64,000 bases of DNA from positions 3,472,001-3,536,000 of the forward strand of contig NZ_AP025688.1 of assembly GCF_023168325.1 (NCBI RefSeq). Reading direction: 5' to 3'. This DNA comes from Tsukamurella sp. PLM1 (lineage in GTDB: Bacteria; Actinomycetota; Actinomycetes; Mycobacteriales; Mycobacteriaceae). A model generated the notes under the pieces. It ran no database searches, was not told the origin of the DNA, and saw only the letters and a list, made by a program, of their open reading frames with translations. Shown here in pieces: positions 39,439 to 49,029 of this stretch (position 1 is its first letter; each line of letters begins with the position of its first letter). A program made the position numbers and the translations under genes.

Positions 39439-40879
39439 GTGAGTAACACATACGATTCGGGCATGAGCACATCGCAGACGCCCGTGCCCCCGCCCTCTCC
39501 CGCCCCGTTCCCACCGGCGCATGCCGTCCAGCCGGCGCCGCCCGGGCCGCCGGCGCCGCCCGCTCCCGAGGCCGGCGAACCCGCGCGCTGGAGCTCGGCG
39601 CAGAAGCTCGCCTTCCGGCTGTTGTTCGTGATCGGCGGCGGCATCGTGCTGCTGTCGGTGTTCGGCAACGTGGGGCTGGGCGCCATCTGGTACTACGGCG
39701 GGGTCTGGTGGACGCTCGCGCAGATCGGCAGTTTCATCACCCGCGGCGAGGGCGTGGAGCTGTTCCAGAGCGGCAGCGGCGACGCCCTCTGGAGCTGGTG
39801 CTGGCACCTCGGCTGGATCGTGGTCGGCCTCGTGATCGTGGCCGTCTGGACGCTCCTCGACGGGAAGCGTCCGAACTACCGTTCCCTCGCGGGCCTGCTC
39901 GAGGTCTTCGCCCGCTACGGCCTCGCGCTGTCGATGGTGTTCTACGGCCTGGCGAAGGTGATCCCCAGCCAAATGGGCTACATGAGCCTCCCGTCCCACC
40001 AGCTCCAGCTCGTGGGCGACACCAGCATGTTCCACGTGCTCTGGGGCTTCATGGGCGCGTCGATCCCGTACTCCGTCGCGACCGGCCTGGTGGAGCTGAT
40101 CGCCGGCCTGCTGCTCCTGTTCCGGCGCACGAAGGTGCTGGGCCTGTTGTTCGCGCTGGTGGCGACCACGCAGGTGTTCATGATGAACCTGTTCTACGAC
40201 GTGCCCGTGAAGATCGTCTCCGGCGAACTGTTCGTCATCGCTGTGGCCCTCACCGTCCCGTACCTGCCGAACCTGCTGCGGGTCGGGCTCAATCGGGGCG
40301 GTATGGAGCCGGTTCCACCGCTGCCGACGCCCGGTCCGCGCTGGCTCGCAATCACAGGTCTGGTCGTGAAGTACGCCGCGACCTGCATCATGATCCTGTT
40401 CGGAGTGGCGCAGGGTGCCCTCATGACCTACATCAATCACACCCCGCTCGCCGCTCGACGGCGTGTGGCGCGCGACCTCGTTCACGGTCGACGGCGCCCC
40501 CGTGCCGCTCACGCAGACCCGTCCGGCTCCGTGGGCGAACGTCGCCATCACGTTGCGCGGCTCGAACCAGGCCGGATTCGAGGAGATCAGCAAGGGATTC
40601 GACAGTGTGGTGACACAGACGCCCACCGGGTCGACCACCGCGTGGCTGCTCGAGCCCAAGGGCGACGACGTACTCGAACTGCGCAAGAAGAAGAACGACG
40701 CGCCGCTCACCGTGACCGCTCGGCTCGACGGCGACCGGCTGCACCTCTCGGCGATGCTCGACGGCAAACGCATCGACGGCGTGTACGAGCGCCGGTTCAT
40801 GGAGCGGGATCGTTCCCACTTCCGGCTGTTCCAACCCGACGGCCCCGACGAGGCCGCCACGCCCACAGGAGGTTCCTGA
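39439..40879 (+). CDS. DoxX-like membrane / beta-domain fusion protein 2, one frameshift
   Basis: Paralogue of the preceding gene. GTG 39439 has AGGAG five bases upstream; ATG 39463 (MSTSQTPVPPPSPAPF) is an alternative. After a Pro-rich N-terminus come the same helices (MVFYGLAKVIPSQMG; GLVELIAGLLLLFRRT; NLFYDVPVKIVSGELF), an extra helix, and the C-terminal domain with LDGVWRATSFTVDG. The frame breaks near 40452; one added C restores the PLDGVW junction to about 480 residues. It overlaps nothing but is followed two bases later by an F420-type gene, suggesting one transcript of three. Confidence 0.65.
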
Positions 40880-40880
40880 C

Positions 40881-41681
40881 ATGACCAGACCGTTCCGCTT
40901 CGCGGTGACCGCGCTGCCCGTTCCGCAGCTGGGCGACTGGGCCGCCTACGCCCGCTCGGTGGAGGACGACGGGTTCGATGCGCTGCTGCTGCCGGAGAAC
41001 TACCCGATGCCCGACGGCATGACCTCCGCGGCGCTCGCGCTCGGCGCCACGTCGCGGATCGAGGTGGCCACGTTCGTGCTCGCCTCGCCGCTGCACGACC
41101 CGAGGCACGTGGCGTGGCAGGCGCATTCACTCGGAATCACCAGCGGGGGCAGGTTCCGGTTCGGCATCGGGACCGGGCGTCCCGACGTGGCCGGCGACAC
41201 CGCGGCCCTCGGCGTGCCCTTCGGCACCGGCCCCGAGCGCCTGGCCCGGGTGGCCGAGACCCTCGACGCCCTGACCGCGCTCGACGGTGCCGGGCACACC
41301 CCGGTGCTCATCGCCGCGGGCGGCCCGAAGGCGCTGGCGCTGGCCCGCGAGCGGGCGGACACCGTGGCGCTGGCGACGCCGCCGGACACGACGGACGAGC
41401 GGCTGGCCGCGCTCACCGCGCCGCTGCGCGACCGGGTGGAACTGGCCTGCTCGGTGTTCGCGGTGAACGGCCTCGCCCCTGACTACGTGCGGCAGTTCAT
41501 CGGCACCGACCTGGACGCCCTGCGCGCCGTGGACTGTCCCGCACTGCTGGACGGTTCGGTGGACGAGATCTGCGAGACCCTGATCCGTCGCCGCGAGGAG
41601 TACGGATTCTCCCTGATCGCGCTGGCCGGGCACACCGTGGCGGCGATGCGCCCAGTGGTCGAACGCCTCGCCGGGGCCTGA
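40881..41681 (+). CDS. F420-dependent LLM-class oxidoreductase
   Basis: A 266-residue luciferase-like TIM-barrel protein. It begins RFAVTALPVPQLGDWAAYARSVEDDGFDALLLPE, then ATFVLASPLHDPRHVAWQAHSLGITSGGRFRFGIGTGRP, the flavin/F420 site pattern. It is shorter than usual (about 280-340). It starts two bases after a DoxX-like gene with AGGAGG in that gene's end. The substrate is unknown; F420 use is inferred from family and lineage. Confidence 0.82.
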   Translation: MTRPFRFAVTALPVPQLGDWAAYARSVEDDGFDALLLPENYPMPDGMTSAALALGATSRIEVATFVLASPLHDPRHVAWQAHSLGITSGGRFRFGIGTGRPDVAGDTAALGVPFGTGPERLARVAETLDALTALDGAGHTPVLIAAGGPKALALARERADTVALATPPDTTDERLAALTAPLRDRVELACSVFAVNGLAPDYVRQFIGTDLDALRAVDCPALLDGSVDEICETLIRRREEYGFSLIALAGHTVAAMRPVVERLAGA

Positions 41682-41717
41682 CCCGCCGACTCCTCCCGCC
41701 CACCGCCGGGTGGGAGC

Positions 41718-42056
41718 ATGATGGGGGGCATGCGCCCAGAGTTGAGGTCCGTGCCCGGTGCCGCCCCGCGGGGAGTGGTGTTCGGCGATCCGCACGTCAC
41801 GCCCGACGGCACCACGGTGATCACCGTCTCCCGGACCCGGCGCCGCCGCAGCGGCGGGGACCGCGTCTCAGCGATCGGCGTCTACACCGTCCGCGACGGG
41901 CAGGCGGTGTGGTCGCCGGCCGTCGACGCGGACCGCATCGCGCTCATCGGGGTGGCGACGGGCTTCGTGGCCGCGACGCTCGCTACCCTCGCCGTGCTCC
42001 GGCAGCCGCCGTGGCCGGCGATGACCGGGACGATCACGGCGATCCGGGACCGGTAG
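41718..42056 (+). CDS. Small single-helix membrane protein
   Basis: A 112-residue protein from ATG 41718 (MMGGMRPELRSVPG); ATG 41730 is an equally possible start. A basic segment RTRRRRSGGDR is followed by one hydrophobic helix near residues 72-94. Its 3' end overlaps the converging eccC by 23 bp. No family is recognised; it could be a peripheral part of the ESX locus or unrelated. Confidence 0.5.
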   Translation: MMGGMRPELRSVPGAAPRGVVFGDPHVTPDGTTVITVSRTRRRRSGGDRVSAIGVYTVRDGQAVWSPAVDADRIALIGVATGFVAATLATLAVLRQPPWPAMTGTITAIRDR

Positions 42057-45000
42057 GTTCGTCCGGCTCCGCGGCGAGCGCCACCTGCACCAGCTCGACG
42101 CCACGAGCGCGGGACACCCAGGTCCCCCGTCCGGGCGGCATCGGCGACATCCGGACCGCGCCGAGGACGGTGCCCTCCTCGCGCGACCCGCTCATCACCA
42201 GTCCGTCGGCGGCCAGGTCGCGGATACGGGCGAGGAACGACTCGTACAAACCCCGGGCGAGCCCGCCGCTGCGCCGGGCGACGACCACCTTGAGACCGAT
42301 GTCGCGGGCCTGCGGCAGCAGTTCCATCAGCGGCGCCAGCGGGTTGCCGGTGGCTCCGGCCACGAGGTCGTAGTCGTCCACCACGAGGTAGATGTCCGGG
42401 CCGCTCCACCAGGAACGCTCCTTGAGCTGCTGCGGCGTGACGTCCTGCCCCGGGCGCCGCGCGGTGAGCACCTCGACGAGCTGGGTCACCATGGGGGTCA
42501 ACGCGTCCGAGGACGTCGCGTAGCCGGCCAGGTGACCGCCCTCGACGGCGCCGAGCAGCGTCCGGCGGTAGTCGACGAGCACGATCTTCGTCTGCTGTGG
42601 CGTCCCGGACGCGACCAGCGACGCCATCAGCGTGCGCAGCGTCTCGGTCTTACCGCACTCGGAGTCACCCAGGATCAGGAAGAACGGCTGCGACTCGAAC
42701 TGCAGTGTTGCGGCGGCGAGTTCGGCCTCGCCGACGCCGAACACCGCGTGCGTGGATGGGGCGTCGCGGCGGGCCGGGATGCGGTCGAGTGCGACCCGGT
42801 CGGGCAGCATCCGCACCTGCGGCGCACCGTCGGGGTACCGCGCCGCGAGGTCGGCGACGACGGCCGCCTGCGCCGCGGGCAGGTCCGGCCCCGGCGCGCC
42901 GCACGGCAGCGCGACGAGCATGTGCAACTGCTCTACCGTGATGCCCCGCCCCGGCCGGCCCAGCGGGACGAGACCGGCCACGCGGCGGCCCATCTCGGAA
43001 TCCATGGGATCGCCGAGACGGAGCTCGATCCGGGTGCCCAACTGATCCTTCACGGCCGGCCGGATCTCGCCCCAGCGGCCCGCGGCCACCGCGAGGTGCA
43101 CACCGTACGACAGGCCCTGCGCCGCGATCGCGTTCACCTGCGGCTCCAGCGGCTCGAACTCGGTGCGCAGCACCTGCCACCCGTCGATCACCAGGAACAC
43201 GTCTCCGAACGGGTCCGCGGCCGCCGCCGGATGCGCGCGGTACTGCTCCATCGAGGCCACGCCCAGTTCGCGGAACGCCGCCTCCCGGCGGCGGATCAGT
43301 CCCGCCACCTCGGCGACGGTGCGCCGCACCCGGTCGGGGTCCAGCCGTCCCGCGACGGACCCCACATGCGGCACGCCCGCGAGGCCGGCCAGCGAGCCGC
43401 CACCGAAGTCCAGCACGTAGAACTGCACCTGCCGGGGCGTGTGCGTGAGCGCTGCCGAGACGACGAAAGTCCGCAGCGCCGTCGACTTGCCGGACTGCGG
43501 GCCGCCGACCACCGCGACGTTGCCCTGCGCGCCGTTGAGATCCACCAGCAGCAGATCGCGCCGCTGGTCGTAGGGCCGGTCGACCACGCCGATCGCGACC
43601 CGCAGCGGCGTCGCGTCGGTGCGGCGCAGGTGGGATGCGAGCTCGCCCACGGCCGCCGACTCGTCCAGCGGCGGCAGCCACACCTCGTGCGCCTCAAGTC
43701 CGTGCCCGGCCAGGCGCACAACCATCGTCTGCAGCACCGACGGTGCCCCCAGCGCCCCACTGGTGCCGCTCCGTTCCGGCGACGGATCGCCCGGCTGCGC
43801 CGGGATCCGCTGCAGCCCCTCGGGCAACCCGGTCCGCCGACGCTCGATCGGCGCCGGCGTGTTGCGGTACTCGCGCACCGTCGCGCTGCCGACGCCGCCG
43901 CGCCGGGCCGACGGCGCCCGTACGTCCGGCGGAACGTACTCCCCCGAGACGTAGCTGGCGTGGAACCGGCGCGGCGGGTCGGCGTCGAACTTCAGGTATC
44001 CGGCGCCCGGCGTGGACGGGAGGTGGTACGCGTCGGGAACGCCGAGTACCGCGCGGGACTCGCTGGCGGAGAAGGTCTTCAGGCCGATGCGGTAGGACAG
44101 GTGCGAGTCGAGCCCCCGCAGCTTGCCCTCCTCGAGCCGCTGTGAAGCCAGCAGCAAATGGATGTGCAACGACCTTCCCAGCCGGCCGATCGCGACGAAG
44201 AGCTCGGCGAAATCCGGCTTCTGGGCGAGCAACTCGGAGAACTCGTCGACGATCACCACGAGCGCGGGCAGCGGATCCAGCGCCGCGCCCGCCCTGCGGG
44301 CCTTCTCGTACTCGCCGACGTTCGCGAAGTTGCCCGCCCGGCGGAGCAGTTCCTGGCGCCGGTTCATCTCGCCGGAGAGCGCGTCCCGCATGCGGTCGAC
44401 CATCGCGATCTCCTCCTCGAGGTTCGTGATGACCGCGGCGACGTGGTTGAGCGACTCGAGGCCGAGGAAGGTGGCGCCGCCCTTGAAGTCGACGAGGACC
44501 AGGTTCAGCGCCTCAGGCGGGTGCGTCGCCACCATCGACAGCACCAGGGTGCGCAGGAATTCCGACTTGCCGGATCCGGTAGCGCCGATGCACAACCCGT
44601 GCGGCCCCATGCCGTTCTCCGCGGCCTCTTTCAGGTCCAGTTCCACGGGCTCGCCACGCGGCCCCACCCCGATCGGCACCCGCAGGCGCTCGCGGGCCGT
44701 CCGTTCCCGCCACGCGGTGTCGGGCGTGATCGCCGCGGCGTCGGCGAGGCCGATCAGCGCTGGCAGGCCGGGATCGGCGGGGCCGGAGTCACCGTCGAAG
44801 TCGAGGAGCTCCGCCATCGAGGCCGGGCGGAACCTGCCGATCCGCCGCGCGGTGACCTGCGCGGCGCCCGCGGTCACGGCGTCGGGGCGCGCGAAGTACT
44901 CGACGCCGGCGGCGCTCCGGGCGCCGAGCCTGCCCGCGTCGTCGATCACCAGCTGCAGGCCGCCGCGCGCGGCGAGCGACGCGGGTTCCGGCGCCAGGTC

Positions 45001-46071
45001 GAGCAGCGTGACGCCCTCGATGCCGACCGCCGCGTCCAGAAGCCCGCCCGGCGTCACGGCGATCCCCCGGTCGAGGACGATCACGTGGTGCGGGCGGCCG
45101 GGATCCACCGGCGTCGACCGGGCGAACGCGCCGCGGTCGGCGATCTCGGGCGCGATCGCGTCCTCGAGCTCGGCGGCCGACCCGTAGACGGTGCGGACCG
45201 GACCGAGCGCGTCGAAGTCGGTCGGATGCGCGACGTGCGGAAGCCATTTGAGCCAGCTCCACTCGGCGGCGTCGACGTCCGGGGTGGCGATCGCGATCCG
45301 GACGTGGTCCGGCCCGTGCAGCGCGGCCAGGCTCAGCAGGACAGCGCGGGCGGCGTCGAAGGTGGCGGCCCGCGGACCGTCGAGCCCGACGGCGGGGAAA
45401 CCCCGCAGCGCGACCGCGACCGGCAGCCCGGGCACCGACGCGCCGTGCCGGACGAACGCGCGCAGGGCCACCGTCGAGACCGGCTCGAGGTCCTCCAGCG
45501 GGCCGGTCTCCGGCGGCACGAGGCGGGTCGCGAGGCGCTGTCCGCCGACGCCGACCCGCACGTGCAGGAAGTCCGGATCGGTGGGCCGCCGCTCCCACAT
45601 CCGCCGGGTGCCCACGCATCCCGGCAGCGCGGCCGGGTCCGGGTGGATCCACTCGAGCGCGGTGCGCTGCTCGGTGCGGGTCTTCTCGACCTGACCGCGA
45701 ACCTGCCCCAGATAGCGCAGGTAGTCCTTGCGGTCCTCGTTGAGCTCGGCGGCCGACGCGCCGCCGCCGCGGTTGTTCATGCCGTACATGCCGAACATCG
45801 ACATCAGCATCATCATCGGGAACATCATCATGTACGGGCTGTTCATCATCGCGCTGCCCGAGGTGAACATGAGCGCGATCATCCCGACCACCGCCACCAC
45901 CATCACGACCGGCAGCAGCTTGCCGAGCAGGCCGCCCGGCACCGCGCGCGGAATCTCCGGCGGCGCTTGCAGAGCCACCTCACCGCCGGGAGTACGCGGC
46001 GGCGCCAACCGCTGCTTGCGCGCGAATCCCTCAGTGACCGGCTCGAACACCACATCAGCCGTGTCGGCCAC
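42034..46071 (-). CDS. eccC: Type VII secretion ATPase EccC, single-chain
   Basis: A 1345-residue FtsK/SpoIIIE-type motor that recruits substrates and powers export through the ESX pore. GTG 46071 start; two membrane helices lie near residues 45-90, followed by the DUF stalk. Three ATPase domains follow: P-loops GATGSGKSEF (about 497), GGPQSGKSTA (about 857) and GDSECGKTET (about 1139), with acidic Walker B stretches LVVIVDEFSELL, VFLVIDGW and IYLVVDDYD. Being one chain, it is ESX-4-like, not split as in ESX-1. It is divergent from eccD across a 187-bp promoter gap. Confidence 0.95.
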   Translation of the reverse strand: MADTADVVFEPVTEGFARKQRLAPPRTPGGEVALQAPPEIPRAVPGGLLGKLLPVVMVVAVVGMIALMFTSGSAMMNSPYMMMFPMMMLMSMFGMYGMNNRGGGASAAELNEDRKDYLRYLGQVRGQVEKTRTEQRTALEWIHPDPAALPGCVGTRRMWERRPTDPDFLHVRVGVGGQRLATRLVPPETGPLEDLEPVSTVALRAFVRHGASVPGLPVAVALRGFPAVGLDGPRAATFDAARAVLLSLAALHGPDHVRIAIATPDVDAAEWSWLKWLPHVAHPTDFDALGPVRTVYGSAAELEDAIAPEIADRGAFARSTPVDPGRPHHVIVLDRGIAVTPGGLLDAAVGIEGVTLLDLAPEPASLAARGGLQLVIDDAGRLGARSAAGVEYFARPDAVTAGAAQVTARRIGRFRPASMAELLDFDGDSGPADPGLPALIGLADAAAITPDTAWRERTARERLRVPIGVGPRGEPVELDLKEAAENGMGPHGLCIGATGSGKSEFLRTLVLSMVATHPPEALNLVLVDFKGGATFLGLESLNHVAAVITNLEEEIAMVDRMRDALSGEMNRRQELLRRAGNFANVGEYEKARRAGAALDPLPALVVIVDEFSELLAQKPDFAELFVAIGRLGRSLHIHLLLASQRLEEGKLRGLDSHLSYRIGLKTFSASESRAVLGVPDAYHLPSTPGAGYLKFDADPPRRFHASYVSGEYVPPDVRAPSARRGGVGSATVREYRNTPAPIERRRTGLPEGLQRIPAQPGDPSPERSGTSGALGAPSVLQTMVVRLAGHGLEAHEVWLPPLDESAAVGELASHLRRTDATPLRVAIGVVDRPYDQRRDLLLVDLNGAQGNVAVVGGPQSGKSTALRTFVVSAALTHTPRQVQFYVLDFGGGSLAGLAGVPHVGSVAGRLDPDRVRRTVAEVAGLIRRREAAFRELGVASMEQYRAHPAAAADPFGDVFLVIDGWQVLRTEFEPLEPQVNAIAAQGLSYGVHLAVAAGRWGEIRPAVKDQLGTRIELRLGDPMDSEMGRRVAGLVPLGRPGRGITVEQLHMLVALPCGAPGPDLPAAQAAVVADLAARYPDGAPQVRMLPDRVALDRIPARRDAPSTHAVFGVGEAELAAATLQFESQPFFLILGDSECGKTETLRTLMASLVASGTPQQTKIVLVDYRRTLLGAVEGGHLAGYATSSDALTPMVTQLVEVLTARRPGQDVTPQQLKERSWWSGPDIYLVVDDYDLVAGATGNPLAPLMELLPQARDIGLKVVVARRSGGLARGLYESFLARIRDLAADGLVMSGSREEGTVLGAVRMSPMPPGRGTWVSRARGVELVQVALAAEPDEPTGPGSP

Positions 46072-46176
46072 GACTCACCTCCCCCGAGATGCGGCGCGCC
46101 CCCACGCACCGTCGTGGCACGAGTGTGCACTCCGCGCGTTCCGCCCGTGGCGATTCGGCGAAGTTCGCGCCAGGTG

Positions 46177-46202
46177 GGAACCGATCGTCGGGCTGATGCG
46201 TC
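46177..46202 (+). promoter_or_regulatory. SigM-type promoter of eccD-mycP
   Basis: GGAAC at 46177-46181 (in GTGGGAACCG), 17 bp, then CGTC at 46199-46202 in TGCGTCCAATTGATG, about 57 bp before the eccD start. It is the plus-strand copy of the same motif seen three times on the minus strand. Confidence 0.7.
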
Positions 46203-46258
46203 CAATTGATGTCGGGCCCGAGCACTCGCGGCCCGCGCACGGCATGCGAGGGGGCGCG

Positions 46259-47751
46259 ATGACCGACGTTGCGGAGGAACTGAACACCGAGGTCGCGCGG
46301 CTGAGCCGGGTGTCTGTGCTGTGCGGCGGCGCGCAGGTGGATGTCTCGCTGCCGCTGCTCACGCCCACCGAGGTGCTGATCCCGGAACTGGTGCGGCTCT
46401 TCGGCGATCGGATCGCCGCCTCGGCGGAATCGGCGTGGTCGCGGCCCTGGCGGCTCGCCCCGTCGGCGGGGACCCGCTGCCCGGCCCGCAGACGCCGGCC
46501 GACGCCGGGATCGCCGACGGTGCGCTCCTGGTCCTGTTCGTGGCCGACGCGCCGCCGCCACCGCCCGTGTTCGACGACGTCTTCGACCGGACGGCGGCGG
46601 ACCTGCGCGCCGGGCGGCGGTGGGACGAACGCGCCGCGCTCGTCGTGGGCCTCGTAGTGATGGGGCTCGCGACGACGGCGACGGCGGCAGTCTCGCTGCG
46701 GCTCGGCCTGGCACCGAGGAGTGCCGACGGATCGGTTCCGGGCGCGGATCCCGTTCTCGCGCAGCTGTGGTGCGGCGCTGCCGCGCTCGCTCTACTAGCG
46801 GGATCGCTGCTCACCGCTCGCCGCATGCGCGACGCCGGGCCGGTGTCCACCGCGCTCGGGCTCGCCGCGTCCGGGCTCCTCGCGGCCGCCGGCGCGCTGA
46901 CGGTACCGCTCGGTCCGGATGGCCGGTACGGCCCGGCACACGCCCTGCTCGCCGTCGCCGCGGCCGCCGTCGGTTCCCTTGTGGTGCTGCGTTTCACGGG
47001 TCGCGGCGCCGTGGTGCACGCCGCGGTCCTCACCGCCTGCACGCTGGCCGGTGCGGCCGCCTTCGCGGCCCTGTGGCTGCCCGGCAGCCGCGCGGCCCTG
47101 GCAGCCACCGTCGCCATCGCGGCGTACGTGGCGCTCGTGTTCGCGGCGCGGATCGGCGCCCTGGCCGCGCGGCTGCCGCTGCCGCGGGTGCCGGCGGCCG
47201 GGGAACGGATAGACCCCATCGATGACGATCCGCCGCCCACCGTGGCGGGCGTCGGCGCGGTGGCGGGCGGCCTCGCCGAGGAGCAGGGCCCTGCGCCGCG
47301 CACGGGATTCGCCCAACTCGTCTGCACCGGTGTCACGATCGGGGCGGCGGCGGCCGGCGCGGTGGCGACGCTGGCGGTCGGCGCCGCGGCCCGGGAGATC
47401 CCGGGCCACCACCTCGCCTTCGCCGCCGTGCTGGCCGTCGCCTTCTGCCTGCGCGGTCGCACCCACGCCCAGCCGCTCCAAGCCGGGGCCACCGTCGTGG
47501 CCGGCGCGGTCATCGCGATCGGAACGGCGACGAGCCTCGCGTGGGGATACGGGGCGTGGCCCGCCCTCGGTCTGACCTCCCTCGCCGCCATCGCGGTGCT
47601 CGCGTTGGCGTGCGGGGTCGCCGCGCCCCGGATCACGTTCAGCCCGATCCAGCGCCGGGTCGCGGAGATCGGCGAGTACCTCACCATCGCCGCCGCCGGA
47701 CCGCTGCTGGGGTGGGTCTGGGACGTGTACGCGACCGTCCGGAACCTGTGA
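46259..47751 (+). CDS. eccD: Type VII secretion pore protein EccD, one frameshift
   Basis: About 498 residues from ATG 46259 (MTDVAEELNTEVARLSRVS) behind GAGGGG. An N-terminal ubiquitin-like domain (to about residue 95, ending LADAG-type loop and GALLVLFVAD) is followed by 11 membrane helices. The frame breaks near 46462 in a C4 run; one added C gives the normal WRLAPVGGDPLPGP. EccD dimers form the central membrane pore of the ESX core complex. The stop overlaps mycP (TGATG). Confidence 0.9.
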
Positions 47752-49001
47752 TGCGGCGCGGCACCCGCGCCGCCGCCGCGCTCGTGGTCGGCCTGCTCTC
47801 CGTCCCCGTCGTCCCCGCGGCGGCGGACCCGCCTCCCGACGGTGCGCCGCGCGGCCCCGTCGGCCCGCTGGCGCCCACCGTGCAGCGGACCCAGTGCAAC
47901 ACCCTGCGCACCCAGCCCGGCACCGACTACGCGCGGCCGGACCACGCCGCCCGCGCGCTGCGGCTGTCCCAGGCGTGGCGGTTCAGCCGAGGCGAGGACC
48001 AGAAGGTGGCGGTCATCGACACCGGCGTCACCCCGCATCCGCGCCTGGGCGAGGTGATCGCTGGCGGCGACTACGTGTCCACGGGCGACGGCCGCGACGA
48101 CTGCGACGCGCACGGCACCGCCGTGGCGGGTATCATCGCCGCCCGGCCCGCGGCCGGCGACGCCTTCGCGGGCGTCGCGCCGGCCGCGTCGATCATCGCG
48201 ATCCGGCAGGCCAGCCAGGCGTTCGAGCCGCAGCAGCGCGGGGTCAACAGCCACGGCAACGTCATCACGATGGCGTTCGCCGTGGTCCGCGCGGTGGACC
48301 TGGGGGCCACCGTCATCAACATCTCCGAGGTGGCGTGCGCCGCCTCCGCGTCCGCCCTCGGCGACGACGCGCTGGGGCGCGCCGTGCGCTACGCCGCCGA
48401 GCGGAACGTGGTGGTCGTGGCGGCCGCGGGCAACGTCACGTCGGGCACGCCGTGCGCCGCCCAGAACGAGAACCCCACGGCGCCCGCGACACTGGTCTCG
48501 CCGGCCCGGTTCGCCGAGCACGTCCTCGCTGTGGGCGCGACCGAACCGGCCGGCCGGGCCGCCTCCTTCTCGCTGGCCGGTCCGTGGGTCACGGTGGCCG
48601 CGCCGGGCACCGATGTCACGACGCTCGAGCCCCGCGGCGCGGGGCTCGCGAACGCCCAGGTCACCCGGGACGGCCTCGTCCCGCTCGCCGGGACGAGCTT
48701 CGCCGCGCCGTACGTGGCCGGGGTGGCGGCACTGGTCCGCGCACGCTTCCCACAGCTCAGTGCCGCGCAGGTGCGCGCGCGGATCCTGGCGACCGCGCGG
48801 AGATCCGCTGCGGTGGGCGGGGCCGGGGTCGTCGATCCGGTCGCCGCCGTGACGGCCGAGCTGCCCGACGGTGCCGCCGGGCCGGGCCGACTGGACGCCG
48901 CGATTCCGCCCGCGCCCGACCACCGCCCGCGGAACATCGCGCTCGGCGGGCTGGCGCTGCTCACCGTGACCGCTGTCGCGGCCTGCCTCGCGCGCCGCTG
49001 A
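47751..49001 (+). CDS. mycP: Membrane-anchored subtilisin-like mycosin MycP
   Basis: 416 residues from ATG 47751. Signal peptide (AAAALVVGLLSVPVVPAAAD), then the S8 protease: Asp in VAVIDTGVTPHP (about 90), His in DAHGTAVAGIIAA (about 121), Ser in GTSFAAPYVAGVAAL (about 317). A C-terminal helix (NIALGGLALLTVTAVAACLARR) anchors it on the outer face of the cytoplasmic membrane. Mycosins stabilise the ESX core and cleave some substrates. Two Cys pairs near the N-terminal extension fit the family. Coupled to eccD. Confidence 0.95.
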   Translation: MRRGTRAAAALVVGLLSVPVVPAAADPPPDGAPRGPVGPLAPTVQRTQCNTLRTQPGTDYARPDHAARALRLSQAWRFSRGEDQKVAVIDTGVTPHPRLGEVIAGGDYVSTGDGRDDCDAHGTAVAGIIAARPAAGDAFAGVAPAASIIAIRQASQAFEPQQRGVNSHGNVITMAFAVVRAVDLGATVINISEVACAASASALGDDALGRAVRYAAERNVVVVAAAGNVTSGTPCAAQNENPTAPATLVSPARFAEHVLAVGATEPAGRAASFSLAGPWVTVAAPGTDVTTLEPRGAGLANAQVTRDGLVPLAGTSFAAPYVAGVAALVRARFPQLSAAQVRARILATARRSAAVGGAGVVDPVAAVTAELPDGAAGPGRLDAAIPPAPDHRPRNIALGGLALLTVTAVAACLARR

Positions 49002-49029
49002 GCCCCGGCGCCGCCCGGCGCGACGATCC

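Noticed and set aside
46097..46142. A fifth SigM-type promoter facing eccC
   Set aside because: On the minus strand GGAAC (46142-46138) is followed at a 16-bp spacing by CGTG, not CGTC, and the CAAT extension is missing.
44158..46209. 683-residue open frame opposite eccC
   Set aside because: It is antisense to a clear EccC with three ATPase domains; its composition is that of a shadow frame.
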